Source of the DNA: Sclerurus mexicanus
Lineage: Eukaryota > Chordata > Aves > Passeriformes > Furnariidae
NCBI GenBank assembly: GCA_013396755.1
Contig: VWZF01002968.1
Span: 248,001 to 312,000 of the forward strand
DNA: 64,000 nucleotides
Reading direction: 5' to 3'
Shown here: positions 1 through 13,795 of the stretch, in pieces
How the letters are laid out: each line of letters begins with the position of its first letter
How positions within the stretch are numbered: position 1 is the stretch's first letter
Program-made: the position numbers and the translations under genes
Notes under the pieces: generated by a model
Databases searched by the model: none
What the model was told of the DNA's origin: nothing
What the model saw: the letters and a program-made list of their open reading frames with translations, nothing else

Positions 1-1566
1 TAGTCTTTGTATTACTTGATATGATTTAAATGTTTTAGCCACTTCTAATTTCTTCTGTTTGAAATTAAGTATGACAGCAGTGGATGGTTCGGCTTTTGTT
101 GCTTCTGCAAGAATGCTGAATCTAAATGCACTGTGCCCCCACACAGCAAGGTGGGCCTCTGACAAAAATATTGTGAGCCACGTGCAGCCCAGTGGCAAGA
201 CTTTCAGGAGCTGCTTCCACTCTTGTGGCATCCTTGACAGCCCTCCATGAAGCGGTCACCAACGTTGTCTCAAAAAGCAGGCACACAACTGTCCCCTGAC
301 ATTTAGCCAAGCTACAAAGGGGTCACAGAAATTGCCCAAATTTATTGTGTTTGCTGCCCTCAAAAGCAGTGTGTTTCCTCACAGAATGTCACTGTCACCC
401 TCACCGTCCTGGTCAGTCAATGGATAATTTAGTTCTAATGTAACATTTTTCCTGTTGAGGCCTTGAACTCATATCTGAGTCACTGACATGTCTAGTTTAG
501 TGATATGATTTGATTCCAAGCCTTCACTAACACAAAGCACCACTCCTCCACCAGTACTTGACTGTTGTCTTTCATGTACACTTTATTCCTCAGACTCACA
601 GTGCTCCTTGACCCTTGCTCTTCCCTCTTTGAAGCTTGCAAAGGCTGGTATGTCAATACTGTGGCTTAAAGCTATTTCATAGGCATCTACACAGAACCAC
701 ATGATCTACTGTTCTCATTTCCTGCTTGTCTGCAAATGACTTAAATTACACACTTAGCACCAACTGTTGATTACATGTCTTGATTGATTGCTGCCAATTT
801 CTGCCCTGACCTTCAATTTAAGGACATGGAATTGTTATGATTTCACCTCTCAGAGAATATATCATCTCGGAGCACATGTGGTTTCTAGACGGAACTGGTT
901 TAGACTTAAATCCTTAGTCTACTACTGAGATGTTTTTCTGTATCCTCTAGGCTCAGTCCAGTTTTGACAAAGTTCATATCATAAGTCCTGGGGACTTGTC
1001 CTGCATGCATTGGTTGTACAAATCACATTTTTAAAATCTTCCCTCATCTCCTCTTTAAATAGGAAAGGGACAAAGAGCAAAACTCTTACCAGATGGCTTT
1101 GTTCTTATCAAAGACCATTACATAAGCTTATATTCTCATGCACCCACTGACAATAAACTTGTATCACACAGTCAGATCTAAAAGAGCACTATGAAGTGAC
1201 ATTTAGGCTGTGAAGCCTTAATTCAGGCACCACAATGATTAGAGTGTTTTAATATCATAATAACTGATAAATAGACTATGTGTCAGACATTTCATTCCCT
1301 TTTAATCAAAACTCCCAGTCTGCTAAATTAATCACCCCCTTGGGGTACAGTAGCAGATTTCCAATTTAGTCATAGAGCATCATTAATAATGAAAAGTTCT
1401 GGAGGCAAATTCTTCTATTCATGTTCCTTTGTATGATCTACCAGGTTTAAAGAGACAAGACAGATAAGGTAGAAGACATCAACACCTTACAACAGTCCAA
1501 ATAAATAAATATCATTTTTGATGTCAATCTTCTAATGACTCTCATTCTTGAATATTAAGAATATAA
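1..1566. other. Non-coding stretch, nothing recognised
   Basis: AT-rich single-copy-looking sequence. Open frames are under 70 codons with no conserved domain or splice-site support. No transposon family or RNA gene was recognised. Confidence 0.6.
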
Positions 1567-1640
1567 GAAAAAAAAAACCAACAAAAGAACCCAAACAAAA
1601 CAAAACAAAAAAAAACCAAAGAAAAAAACAACAAACGCAG
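1567..1640. repeat. A-rich / A-C low-complexity tract
   Basis: Runs of A interrupted by single or paired C (AACAAAAC-like words) over about 75 bp. Lysine-rich frames through it are compositional artefacts. One of several tracts with A and C on the plus strand in this window. Confidence 0.8.
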
Positions 1641-4600
1641 AAAGCCAGCCAGAAGGGTTTTATTTTTACCCAAAAGGTGTTAACAAAATCAAAACTAAAA
1701 TACATGAGAAATGGAGAACAATGCTGCATTTTGAGCAGCCCCTCTATTGTGGCACTGTAAATTCGGTCTCTTAAAATTGGCTGATTTCTGAATAAAACAG
1801 TTTCAGAGCAAGCATTCTTTATGTGCTATGCCTTGATTTTTATCACTAAAAAGAAAAAATCACTAAAGGCATATTTTCTTGTCATTTGTCTAATAATAAA
1901 CAAATTTCTGCACAGAGAAGAAATTTCTGCCCCACCCACTACTGGATTGTGCTTCATTTTCTGTTCAAGTGTTGTCTAACTACATATAAAAATTTTTAAT
2001 AGATTTGATGATAATTATAGCTGAGGAGAATAAATGGCACTGACTATGCCGAGCTAATGGCAAAACTAATTTTGTTGGGTTTTAGGGAAGCATTTTGCTT
2101 TGCCATACATACTTTTATCTTCTATTCCATGCAGAATGGCAGGTTGACTCTGAGCCGGTGACACTTTCTCAGGGTGCAGGCAAAGCTACATTTTGAAGTG
2201 TCCAATAATTTCTTCCTGTATCTTATGTTATATGCAGCAGTGGCACAAGTACTTGGGAGTAAGTTCATGTAGCCATCTTTTGCCATTCCTACAGTGCCAT
2301 AACTTTATCTTTCAGCACTTCCACCAGAATCAACACAGGATGAGCAGAGCTTCAGGTGGCTACCAACTACCCTGGATTTACAAGCTCACAGTCTCCAAAC
2401 ACTTTGTTGTTTTCAGCATATATTGGGCTATCACGTTTAGCACCAGAAGAGTAATGCATATTCACCTTGCTTGTGCTTGGGTGTCAACCAGAGTAAACAT
2501 ATTGCTGATTCAAACAGACACAGCTACAATTGTTAACGCAGCAAGTATCTCCACATACCTATATCTGTATCTTAGTTGTCTGTGTTGACAGATCATCTAA
2601 TCCTGATGCACTGCTTGACTTTAAGCCCCACGAGTAGCAGGCTGGCCTATGCTATGTAAGCAGGAAAGCTCTAGCTGCAGGAACAAATTGCTGATTAGAA
2701 AATTTCTTTCTGTTCCTGGGGCTTGGAGGAGTTTCTCTAGGTGCATGAAGCTTTCAAATAAAACCCATGTACAAATCACTCTGGTATGCTGCCAGTGACA
2801 TGACTCCTGTCCCTCCTCCACTGGGAGACCCATAGAAGTCCAAGGCTAGAAACTACTGCTGAACCAACAAGCAGGAAGGATTTACGGCTGACAGTAACAT
2901 CTGACCTCATCAAACTCCACTCTGGACCATTTATCACTCCTCTGTAGGAAAGTAAAAGCATTAGGACTGGGGAGGGATCAGTGGAGATAGAAGGAAGGGA
3001 AAGAGAATCACAGTCACTTTAGCTCCACTAAAATATATAGAAAAAACCACAAGCAATACAGACAAGTGCCTAAATGCCCTTGAAAACCAGTGTCTCAGGA
3101 AAAAAACCTAGACATTAAGTGAAATGGATTTTAAAAAAATGCTGAAGTTTATCAAATAGCTGAGTAACCCCTTGTCTTTAAAGCTACACAGAAAAGAAGG
3201 AGGATCTGTCTAGGACAAAAAGTGAGAACATCTGCCATAGCAAGCAACAGCATGAGAAAGAGATGGTCAAAAAGACTTTCTATTGAGTGTCAGTCACAGG
3301 TAAGTTGACTATGATCTTTGTGGGTCCCTTGCAGCTCATCATATTCTGTGACTAATCTGCCTTTGTCCTGACAAAGCAGGGACAGAGCAGGTGGAGCCTT
3401 GCAGGTGGACTCAGTACAGGAAAGCCTGTCTGCACCTTGGCTCAGTCTCAGTGCCACAGTGCTAGTAACAACCCAGCAGAGATACTAGTGAGGAAACGTC
3501 TTGAACTATGGTGTTTCAGCCTCTGAACTGCTGGCAAATAACACATTCAGACAACATATATGCAAGCAGCATGGCTCTGAGTGGGCAGGAAATAACTCTG
3601 TGCCTGCGTTGGACAGACTCGTGAAAGAACTAAATTGCAAGGCAAAGCCAGTGGGATAGTTGGACTGTGTCCTGCAGGAGGCATAGAACAGAAAGATCTT
3701 GAAGCCACAGCTTTGAGGAAGTCAATCAGTCTGATCACCTGAGCTTTTTACTCAAATAAATGTTGTCCTGGGAGAACATACCTTAACTTTTCTCTGTTGG
3801 TGATGACCACACCTTTACTTCTCTTCCTTTGCTTTGTGCTCTTGAAAAGCATACACAAAGAGAGCTAATGCAAGGTTCTTTAAGGGCAAGAGCAGAAAAT
3901 TTCTGTGTACAGGGAGTAATGAAGGAAAAAAAGACTTATATGAAAAAAAAAGTTCACATTTTTTTTCAGTTTCTCTTTCCAAATTTCATGGCCTCCCAAT
4001 GATTCATTTAGACAGGTGCCTATGAAGAAGGTCACTCCAGTCCTCTACTGGCTTCTAAAAATCTCAGCTTTATGTTTTATCAGAACAATCTGAAGCTGAG
4101 ATGCACCTTCATTTTGCCTGAAGGTAACTGCTGAGAAGGGGATTGCAGTAGTACTTACCAGCCCTCTAAACCACATGTACTGGCTTTAATTAAGACAGCT
4201 GGGACTCCAGTGGCCATTTATACTATCAGAAGATAGAGCTGCATCATAGCCACTCTGTTCTCTTCATAGCATCAATTTCTGGTGAACCAATGTTGAATGT
4301 TAAGGTACAAACCACCTGACCCTGGCAGTGAAATCAAAAGTTCTCAATGAATCCCAAAGGGATGAGGTCAGACAACACAATTTCTATTTCACAGCTGATT
4401 CACTCAGTGCCATACATAAATAAAGACCAATGCAGTACTGACATAATGCAACAAATCAATGTGTGGCAGTAATCAGCAGGAAAGATGTGAAGATTATGAT
4501 TTAAGAGATACAGCATGGAAATGAAAAGCAATGTAAAAGTAAGGCAAATATAAGCAATCAAGAACAAAGAATATTTCAAAAAAAATAACACAAAAAGTTA

Positions 4601-5389
4601 TTGGTTAGGAGAGAAACATAATTTATGTACGCACAATAATTAAATCTCAAAGAGTTTCAACATCTGCAGATGGAAATTTCTAACACAAGCTCAAGGATGA
4701 AGGATTGCACTCAAGCTTACAGATATCTCTTTTACTGTCTGAAATTTTACATTCCTAGTAGATGTGTTTTAAAATCTTATTTTATCTTAATAAGGTATAA
4801 TACATATGGAGCACCGAGGTATTGAAGCTATTTCTACTGACTTCCTGCACAGAAAACCTAACACATTTCTTTAATCTTATTACTTCTCCATAACTTAAAA
4901 AACATAGTTGACTTAAGCTTTGGCTACTCATATTCACCAAACTACTACTTAAGATTTTTTTCTATTTGATCACTGGCCTAAAACACCCATTGCTTTTCTG
5001 TACGTTCTTTAAAATCAAAGATCATTTATGAATGAAAAAAGATTCTCGTTTTCTTTGAGGAAAGTTTATTTTGGGTGTGAAAAGTAAATACACTTTTAAG
5101 AAAATCATCCCTAAACCTGGAAGCTTCAATTAGAAACAGCAGTTTAAGAGATGCTGTTTGCATTTCTCATATGCTGACTCTCTCTTCTGGATCTGGTGAG
5201 TCCATGTCCTCAGTGACACAGCACAACCCTGTCTCTGAGGGAGAAAAAACCATTGCCATAAAGGGTTTGAGAAGGGTGCAGCACAGCAAACATGGCCTAA
5301 CTTCTTGAGATCAATTTAGCTGATAAAGGATGGCACTGAGACTTCAGAGTTACAGCTTTCAGAAAGTACCATCATTAGAAAAAGAGAAG
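1641..5389. other. Non-coding stretch, nothing recognised
   Basis: Ordinary AT-rich sequence without a recognised repeat family, RNA gene or exon. A 131-codon frame at 2193-2588 has no signal peptide, domain or flanking splice sites and is treated as chance. Confidence 0.55.
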
Positions 5390-5526
5390 CAAACACTCCC
5401 AACCAACCAAACCAACCAACCAAAAAACCCCAAACCAAACAAACATCATCAACAACAGAAAAAACCTAGACAAAACCATACCAACCAAAGAAAAAAAATA
5501 AGCCCACAAAAAACCCACCAAAATCT
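5390..5526. repeat. A/C-rich low-complexity tract with degenerate CCAA units
   Basis: About 135 bp made almost only of A and C, starting with several tandem CCAA/ACCA units at 5399-5425 and decaying into AAAACC-like words. The proline/asparagine/lysine-rich frame through it (5330-5530) is not a gene. Confidence 0.85.
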
Positions 5527-6862
5527 CTGAAAAATTCCCCCAGCTCTTTCCCTGAAATATGTCATTTACTTAAAAAAAAAAGGAAGATATTTTCTATCGA
5601 AAGTCAAAGTCAGCACCGTCTGATTTTTCAGTAATCCTAGTGCCAGACAAATTACAACATTCCTCACTACAGCTTTCCAACCCAGTAATCCTACAAAGAA
5701 CTGTGCAATCAGAATTTTAAATGCCTTGGGAACTGAGTTAATACCAGATGGTATCCAACTATCTTCATCATTATAATTTTCTAATATTATATTAACATTT
5801 ACTAGTTTAGTACTTGAATTATCTAGCATGACACCGCTAAAATGTATGTCCTAAACTCGGTATCATGCAGAACAGTTTTCCCTCTCTCTCTCTTTGCCTG
5901 TCATTTCCTTCAAGTCTTTAATAATCTTGGTCTTTTAAAGTTTCATGACCTTATGAAAATGCAGGCTTCCACATATTATATTATTTTGTCTTTTCAGTTA
6001 CAATCACAGAATTAGATGAATCTCTAGTTGCTTCTGCCTTTTCAACAGACCCCAGGTTTTTAATAGTATCAAGATGAAAGTGTTACTTTCTTTCAGTTAA
6101 AGTTTTGTTTTCTCTTAATCATACTACGTATTTTTAAACTTCTTTGGTGCACATTATCCTTAGAACAGGTCTACTTTTTTTGTTTTATTATTCAGCACTG
6201 TTTGGAAAGAAAAAGCATTTTTATCTCCTACCCTTCCCACCTTGTGCCTCCAGTGTTTGGATAAAATCAATTGAAAGCTTGAAGAGCTGATTAATCCCTG
6301 CTCTTCCAAAAAATGAGCCCTTTTCCAAAGCAGAAAGGGGATTGGCTCACCAAGAAGCATTTTCTTAGCTTTCAAATGACTAGCAGAGTATTTTGAAAGT
6401 TAAACTGCTTCCTTTTCTCTGTGGTGTGAAAGAGCTTCTGAATAAACATTTCAACTATCCAACATCTGTAGGTGCAAGGCATATCCATTTCCCTGTAGAT
6501 ACATGGTAAATTTTCTGTGTAGTCTCTTCCAACAATATCTATACCTTTTCACTAGCAAAGCAGCAATACTTAGCATTTTCTTCTTGAAATGATGCTCTTT
6601 AAGAAGAGTTTCTCTTAACATACAATACTTGGTGCCCCCTCTTTGCCTTCCCATTTTATTTTCTCCAGGCATGCTACGTGTAAAAAGCAACCTACTCAGC
6701 CAGTGAAATTGTAATGAATGTATATAACATTAAGTCACTTCTTCTTATCTGCATACCAAGACTATCCAAATCTACCATCAACGTGAGAAAGAACTTTGAA
6801 AGGACTGCTCAATATTGTGCTGCATAAATTGTTCAATTACAGCTCAGCAGAAGACCTACTGT
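5527..6862. other. Non-coding stretch, nothing recognised
   Basis: No exon, RNA gene or transposon recognised. A short CT run lies at about 5880-5894. Confidence 0.55.
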
Positions 6863-6894
6863 GGGAGCAGATGATCATGGGAGTAGATGATCAT
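6863..6894. repeat. 16-bp tandem duplication, two copies
   Basis: GGGAGCAGATGATCAT at 6863-6878 is followed directly by GGGAGTAGATGATCAT at 6879-6894, with one C/T difference. This is a small local duplication with no evident function. Confidence 0.8.
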
Positions 6895-9800
6895 TGTTAA
6901 TATCTGTTTACAGCACAGGTCTTGACCCTTCCACTGGTATTTCTTATTCTGCCCACTGCAGGAAACCAGCTGGTCTTTGGTTTTGATCCAGTCTGGTGGT
7001 TTCTGGGAGTCTGTGTATTTGGATAAACTGTGAGCCACTCCAGTTATCCCAGTTAGAGTGTAACAGTATTTGTATTCTCAGTAGAAACACCATTATTATA
7101 TCCTTCTATTATCCTTCTACCTTTTGCCTTTATTCATTCCCACTATGAAACTAAGAGGTGTGTAAGTGATACCACTGTGCACAAGACTGGCACGTGAAGC
7201 AACTGGGGTCTCTGCCAGCCTGATTACGCATAGGTCGGATCCTTCACTGGGCTACGTTGCTGTCCTGCTCAGGATGTCAGTTTACTTGGTGGATGACGTG
7301 ACTCCATAATGCTGTCTCAAAAAGAAGATGCATAAATTAACTCCACAAAGATGACTTCAAGGCTGGACAATACTCCTGTGATCACCCAGTCTGATGTCTT
7401 ACAGATAATTTCACTTGGTGACTCTTAGATCATGGGGAAGTAACGCACAGAAGACAGCTTTGAAATCACACAGTAGTTTCTAAAATATTATTCTCAAAAC
7501 CACCACTAATTAAAAAGAAAATTGACAAAAGAGCATGACATCATTTTTTTCTCTGAAACAAGTTATCAATAATGCATTATTTGTTTTAAGAAAATGGATG
7601 CAAAAGTACACAGGTAAATGGCTACAGTAATTTACTGTGCTTCCTTGCTGCAAAGCAGGCTAAAGCTACTTTTTAAGATTTTTTTTTTCTGCAAGTAAGC
7701 ATCTTTGCTATTGTGCCTACTATGCACTAACTTCGGGAGTTTGTCTCAATCTCCCTTGACACAAGGGAGCAAGCAGCCTGCAGTATGTACACCTACATTT
7801 TAAGGAGAATTTTGCCGGTTCTGTGTTGACATTATGAGATATAAATGGCAGCATTTTCAGCATGTCCATGCAACTTAAGAGCCTAACTACCATTTTCAAA
7901 ATTGAAGCTGGTAGATAGGTTATTAAAGATCAAAAGAATTAAATTGCAAGAGTGTCATCTTAGCTCAACAGCCACTTGAAAGTGCAACAATATCTGGACA
8001 TTCAATGAACTCCACAGGAACCTACAGCCTCAGTGTGCTCCAAGATCCATGAAAGTAAGATGTCTATGAACATCTAAACTGATGATAGCTCTAAAAATGG
8101 CATACTTTTGGACTTTAAAGTCCAACATTTCTTAGTAATTTCAGAAAAATATGTTCCAGAAACCACTGGAATGCAGAACTTAAGACATTTCAGTCTGTAG
8201 CCTCATTGGCGTGGATAACACTGGCTATTGGATATGATGTCTTATCAATATTTTACGGCCTTTTTACGTGCAATATATTTTTGGTCTGGTAAAATGACCA
8301 AAGAATTTATCAGAGCAAAAAGCATCATTGTGAAGACAGACCATCTATATTAATAGTGTACCAACTTTGCACAGTCAATGTCTTTGGCATCTTCAATTTC
8401 ACCTCCAAAAGATTTCTGAGATTCTCTACTTATGAATCAGGCATCCTGCGTATCATGATGGAAAACGACCACCTTCCCTCATTCAAATCCAATCAGGGAT
8501 TTTCTTGGATAGCACGTAGACCTGCTCACCATTATTCTAGATCCCTAAATTCTAATTGGTCAAACATAAATTGTTACAGTTTGCTAAAAATTAGAAGAAG
8601 AAAAGAAAACTTGGTGGAAGCTGGTAGCAGACTTGCTCTGAAAAGGGTAACAAATTCCAAATCTAGCTCCTGTACTATGAGTCTGTCCTGGGATTTCCTT
8701 GTGTGGCAGGTACCTCATTCTACAGAGCAAGTTTCTTTCTTGCTGTCGTCTACTAGCAAAATAAAATCCCACTCCAAGCACTAATTTGGCTGGAGGACAA
8801 CAGAAAAACCAGCTGGATAACCCACTCGATGATACTCATTGATACACAAGACCAAGGTTTCAATCCCTATTCTCCTGCACACCTGCTGAGTAACTTGAAG
8901 AGATCAGATAAGAGTAGAGGGGTTAATTAAGAAGTAGAAATTTGTATTATATGCCAGCATGATCCACAGTCCACTGAAATCAATGGAAAGGATCCCTGTA
9001 GTTAATTCAAATTAATTAACCCAACTATGACTCTTGTGTGTGGTATGAGGCAAACTGGAAATCAGAAACACAGCTATGTTTTTATGTCACTTTATGTGAG
9101 AGATCAAAAAGCCTATATGGTCAGTACATATGAAATACTATTTCTACATGTTCTTAGAATCATGTCTCTTCACATGCTGAATTTCAGCTGAAATCCCCCA
9201 AGCAATTAATATAAGCCACCATCTTTTGCAAATCGACTAAAAATACATATAAGCTTTCTTATTTTTAAGAGACGAACACACATCACTGAAACAAATCTCA
9301 TCAAAGAATGTATGTAGTCACAGGAATGGGAAAGGAGAACTTAAACTTGCCACTTTGAAAAAATATTTTTTCAAGGCACAATTTAAAAATAGCACAGTGG
9401 TGTCTAAACATAAAGAAGCCACAAGCATGAATATTGTGGCTTAAAATGTGCCTTTCTTGCTAACCCAAGAACCCTGATCTGCATGCTAAATTGTTGGAAT
9501 GATGTTTATAATTCACAACTGAGTGATGAGAACTAATAGCATCATGCTGAGCCTTGCTCTCAGTGAGACCTCTCAGGCTGCTCCCATCCCACAGCACAAT
9601 TGCTTCTGATCACAGTTACTCCCACTGCCCATCCTTTCCCCTTAAAACCACTAAGTCCTTCCACCCTAGGTGATCAAAATTTTATTCTCCACCCAAAAGA
9701 TCTCTACTGAAGAGAATACAAACTATACTGCTGCACCTTATGAAATGGTGCATGTAATCAAAATTTCTAATTCAGAACGGTTCAGAAGACTTCCTTAAGC

Positions 9801-11107
9801 ATGGGCACTGTTTGGGAATATGCACTGGATTTCCCAGCCTGTCAGAGACATGATGTGTCCTAGACTTGGGGGCAAGCCATGCACACCCCAACTGTCAAAG
9901 CAAGCAGTCCTACATTCCCCTTTTAACTCAATGTTAATATTTGTAAATTGGTAAACAGATTTTCCAAAATATCAAGCAACACGCAACTTAAGGAGGTTTG
10001 TCTTAAACATCCAGAACTCATAGCCGGAATTATCTCTCAACAGGAAGACAGACACAATCCAAAGGATCTGGGTGTTTGCTGAAACCAAAGTGATTGGTTG
10101 AAAAGACCCAATTTTCATGAACTCACTAGTAAACAAAATTCCAATAAAACTGGCTCAGCACCTTGCACTTTGTCAGGCTGGCTGCTACAGAAACCAGGAT
10201 TTTCTGTTTATGTAGCGTTTGAGTGCCCTTCTCCCAGTATCAGGAAATTGAAAGCCTTTGGGAGTTTCCAGAGGGCTGGGCAGTTAATAAACGTACTGCA
10301 CCTCTATAAACCCTAGATCTGTGTCTGTTAAAGGAGATTGCAGAAGCAAGTTTCATTTTTGCGGGTTTGCTGGTTTTTTTTCATTTAACAAAGACCACAC
10401 AGTGGGAAAAACACTATGGAAGCTTTACATCCAAATCAATGAACATTTACTCCCTCCTCAAGGTCATTCTGACAGTTTTATTATCAGTGACACAGGAGCA
10501 AATATTGCAAAAGCCATGTGGCAAAGGCACCTATGTATTATGCTTCCGTGCGTGGTCTGAAGCTAAATTACTTTGGATATTGTGTCAGTGATAGTTTTGA
10601 TAATATGTTTTAAGACCAGACACGGGTCATGTCACATCCATGGATTATGTATGGAACTGTCAAAATTTCCAGAAAACCTTCAGCTGCTTTGTGTGTGCAC
10701 CTGTGTGCTGTTAGCCAAGTCTGTGATATTATTTTTAATTATAAAGTGCCAGCAAGTATAAACACAGGAAAGCATTTGGATTTAGTCTTGGATGTATTGA
10801 ATAACAACATACATTGACTTCTAGCTGATTGTGACAGACTTAAAAAATATGTACACTTTGCATATTGAAAAGCATAGAAAAGGGAAGGCTAAAATAGAAG
10901 GGAATGTGTATCATCTAATACATAGAGAAAGGATGCAGGCTTCCTCCTATCTAGCAGTGTATTTCCAGTGAAAAACACCATGAGGGCTAGACAAGATTAT
11001 CTTACTGATGATCACAAAATTCTGCACAAGTTGTCTTTCCAGCCATAGCCTGGCAATTTCTGCAGTGGATGACATGTGTTCTGCTGTCTCACTTGCACCT
11101 ATACACA
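6895..11107. other. Non-coding stretch, nothing recognised
   Basis: About 4.2 kb of AT-rich sequence. The longest frame (8356-8784, plus, 142 codons) lacks an ATG start, a domain or splice signals and looks like chance. No known repeat was recognised. Confidence 0.5.
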
Positions 11108-11130
11108 TGCACACGTGTGCACACACACAC
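11108..11130. repeat. CA microsatellite abutting a 14-bp palindrome
   Basis: TGCACACGTGTGCA at 11108-11121 is a perfect palindrome with a central CACGTG E-box, and it runs into a short (CA)n tract ending near 11130. The alternating purine-pyrimidine run could adopt Z-DNA. Nothing indicates it is functional. Confidence 0.7.
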
Positions 11131-11979
11131 TGTTTGGGCTTGCAGACACACCAACCCCAGGCAAAAAAAAAGCTTTACACAGGTTACTTTTGAGAGGCAT
11201 GTCCAAATCAGATGGAAACATATCCAAGAGCACTAGAAGCAGCTTTATGGGGAAACCGGCTGCTGGAGTTGAGCTGGGTTTATCTCTGCTGTTAAAAGTA
11301 GTAGGGGCTGTTTTGCTCCTCTCAGCAAGTAGAGGGATGTCTGAGTCACTGATGGGAAATACTGCTTTGGGAACAACTGAAAAATACCGGATTTTCTCCC
11401 AGTTCTTGCCTCCATAAAACTTTCTCTGCACACCACTTTCTCCCAAGGACTTTGTTACGTTGCTCCAGCTGTGCTCTAGTGCAAATAAGGGCAGGAAGCA
11501 AGTAGGAAGGTGGGTTTAATACACAGAAAAACATAAGCTTTGACAACTCTCATCTTGAAAAACAATAGCATCCTTCCTTTGCAAATTAATTTTAATAATT
11601 GTGGCTAGTTTGCTCTGAGTTGAGTAGTTTTGCATGAATACACACAATTAAATTAATATGTAAATGTTCCCATTCCTCTGAGAATAGTGAGGCATTCTTT
11701 ACAGCCTGTGAGACAAGGAGAAGGAAAAGAAAAAAACAGCAGCCCCCAAAAGAGTCTTGTTTAGGAGGGTGGGATGTATTTTCTTTGGCGAAGCCACTGA
11801 AAGGGGATTCAAGCTTGACTGAAACAATGCTTGTTGATGAAGCAGAAATAAAGGAGGAAGAGGAGCCTTTGGAGATATAGGAAATAGGAAAAGACTGGAG
11901 CATCCCAAGTTGTTAAAAACTGACCTCAGCAAGTCTAAATCTTCACAAAGGTGGCATTTACTGTGTCGGGCCTCACAAA
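11131..11979. other. Non-coding stretch, nothing recognised
   Basis: Overlapping short frames on both strands (about 60-115 codons) arise because stop codons are locally sparse. None shows a domain, a plausible start context or splice boundaries. Confidence 0.5.
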
Positions 11980-12370
11980 GGTTCCCATTCTTCCCTTGCC
12001 TGTTGGGACCCCCTATTTCTCCAGCCATGTTTGAGCAAGGATCTCAGACAATTAGCACAGACTGTGGCCCTTCACCCTTTGGCTGTCAATCACCTTCCCA
12101 AGCAGATGGCAGCAGAACAAGAAAAGATGGTTTCCAAGCGGCTTTGCCCTTCGGCTCATATCTATGCGCCGGGGCCCCTGGGAATGGCGGCGCGGCTGGG
12201 AGGGTGTCGGACGCCCCGACAGCAGACACCTCTGCTACCACGGGCAGTGCTGCATCCAGGAAGGGCCCTTTGTACGGCTGGAGCATGAGAGCAGGAGCAT
12301 GGACAGGCTTCCCAGGAGTCTCCGTCCCCAGCCACAAAAGACCCTCTGGAAGCTGAGAGGCCAGAACAAC
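11980..12370 (+). other. Isolated CpG-rich patch, possible exon or promoter-like segment
   Basis: Between about 12130 and 12340 there are roughly a dozen CpG dinucleotides, clustered at 12168-12222, in sequence otherwise nearly devoid of them. Upstream, 12001-12024 is a pyrimidine-rich stretch ending CTCCAG, a plausible splice acceptor. Just beyond it an ATG at 12027 with G at -3 opens a 109-codon frame to 12356, rich in Ser, Gly, Ala and Pro. Two other frames are also open across parts of the patch, which weakens the coding case. No domain or family is recognised. It could be a terminal or first exon of an unannotated transcript, a small CpG island, or a GC-rich repeat fragment I do not know. 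Confidence 0.3.
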
Positions 12371-13680
12371 TCAACAGTCACTAAAAGTTATTATGGAAAA
12401 GGCAAGCCTTTCACTTGGGCCCCTGCTTGCTGGCTTTGTAGGCTTGGACAAAAACAACTGCTACCCAGACAGCAGCTGCATCACAGGAGAGAGTGCATGT
12501 GTGACAAAAAGACAGATTAGAAAATACTGGGAACGTGGAGGCAAATAGATATAGATGTGAATCACCGGGGAGGGGAAGGAAAGAGATGGGACACAAACAT
12601 GTCCCTGTGCTGCTGCTACTGTTCTCAGCACAGGGCATTTCTCTAACCTCTCGTACCAGATTTAAGGGAAGGAAGACCACTGGTTACACTGCAGTGGGAA
12701 TGGGTGTGAAGAAAGGCCAGGAGACCAGGACAAAGGACACATTTCCCACTTTCTCTCCCATCGGCCTATACCAGAAGAGAGGGGAGGATTGTGGGATGCG
12801 CAAAAACATGTAAGTAGCAGTACAAATACAGCTTGGTAGGCAGGAAGCACTCATCCTTTATCTGAACAGCAATGGAGAAGCAAGTAGAGAAGGAAGAAAA
12901 GCCTGTTTGTGGATAGGATGAGCTAGCATAAGTCTGAGATCAACTAGGAAGGGCATGGCTCTGATCTAAAACTATAAACCCTCTACAGATGACTGTTCAG
13001 CAGGTCCTGAAGGATAATTAGGGTAATTCTGTTCACCCTTGAAGGGAAACATGGAATGGAAAGCCCTCAAAATCAATTGCCTGACATTTTCTCCTTACAT
13101 CCTCAGCTTGCATGGGGTTTGGTAGAGCAGTCATCTGAAAGAAGCACATGCATGTGACAAGAGAGAGAAAGTGAGGCTACATGCCCTTAACCCACCCATC
13201 ACAGGTTGGGCAGCGTGAGAATAAGGATGACATGCAGGGGTAATCGCCACTCCCAAGGAGCTGTGACATTTAGCACGTTGTCACTGTCTCTATTTACTTT
13301 TTACACTGTCCTTTCAGGCATGAGAGTGCTGTGAAGGAAAGGAACTTAAATTCATCCAGAAGAATCTGACAGTCTAGGTTATTAGTTACAGAAACAAGTG
13401 TTTTGCTAGAAATTGTACCCACTTCTTAAAATCTCATAAACATAAATTCAGGCAGAGGATGCAATTTATTAATGCTCTCTTATTCTGTTGATTTGAGCCA
13501 GTCATCTCTCACTCTGAAGAGTCCAATGCATCTAAAAATGAACACAAAAATTTCCCTCTGCTCCCAAAATCCTACAACTGGTTGAAACCTGCTTGAGATT
13601 TTAATAAAAAGGGTCCAATTTGTTTTTCTATTTACCTTCTGGTTTTAAGTCTTTAAGGAACAAATTGGTATGCAGCTTTG
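12371..13680. other. Non-coding stretch, nothing recognised
   Basis: No recognised exon, RNA gene or repeat. Purine-rich runs occur around 12870-12900. Confidence 0.5.
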
Positions 13681-13795
13681 CCAGCAAAAAAGTAAATACA
13701 TAAATACACAAATCAATCAACAAATGAACAAAAATCCCAAATGAATTACTTTAAGGAAAAAAAAAGGGAAGAAAAAGGCCAAAACCCCCCCAAAA
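13681..13795. repeat. A-rich low-complexity tract
   Basis: AAATA/AATCA-like words grading into poly-A with C runs (13756-13795). A and C lie on the plus strand as in the other tracts. Confidence 0.7.

Noticed and set aside
8356..8784. 142-codon plus-strand open frame
   Set aside because: Starts at GTG, has no signal peptide, domain or splice borders, and an antisense frame is open as well.
8815..8880. T-arm-like GGTTTCAATCCC
   Set aside because: No matching D arm, anticodon arm or acceptor stem could be folded around it.
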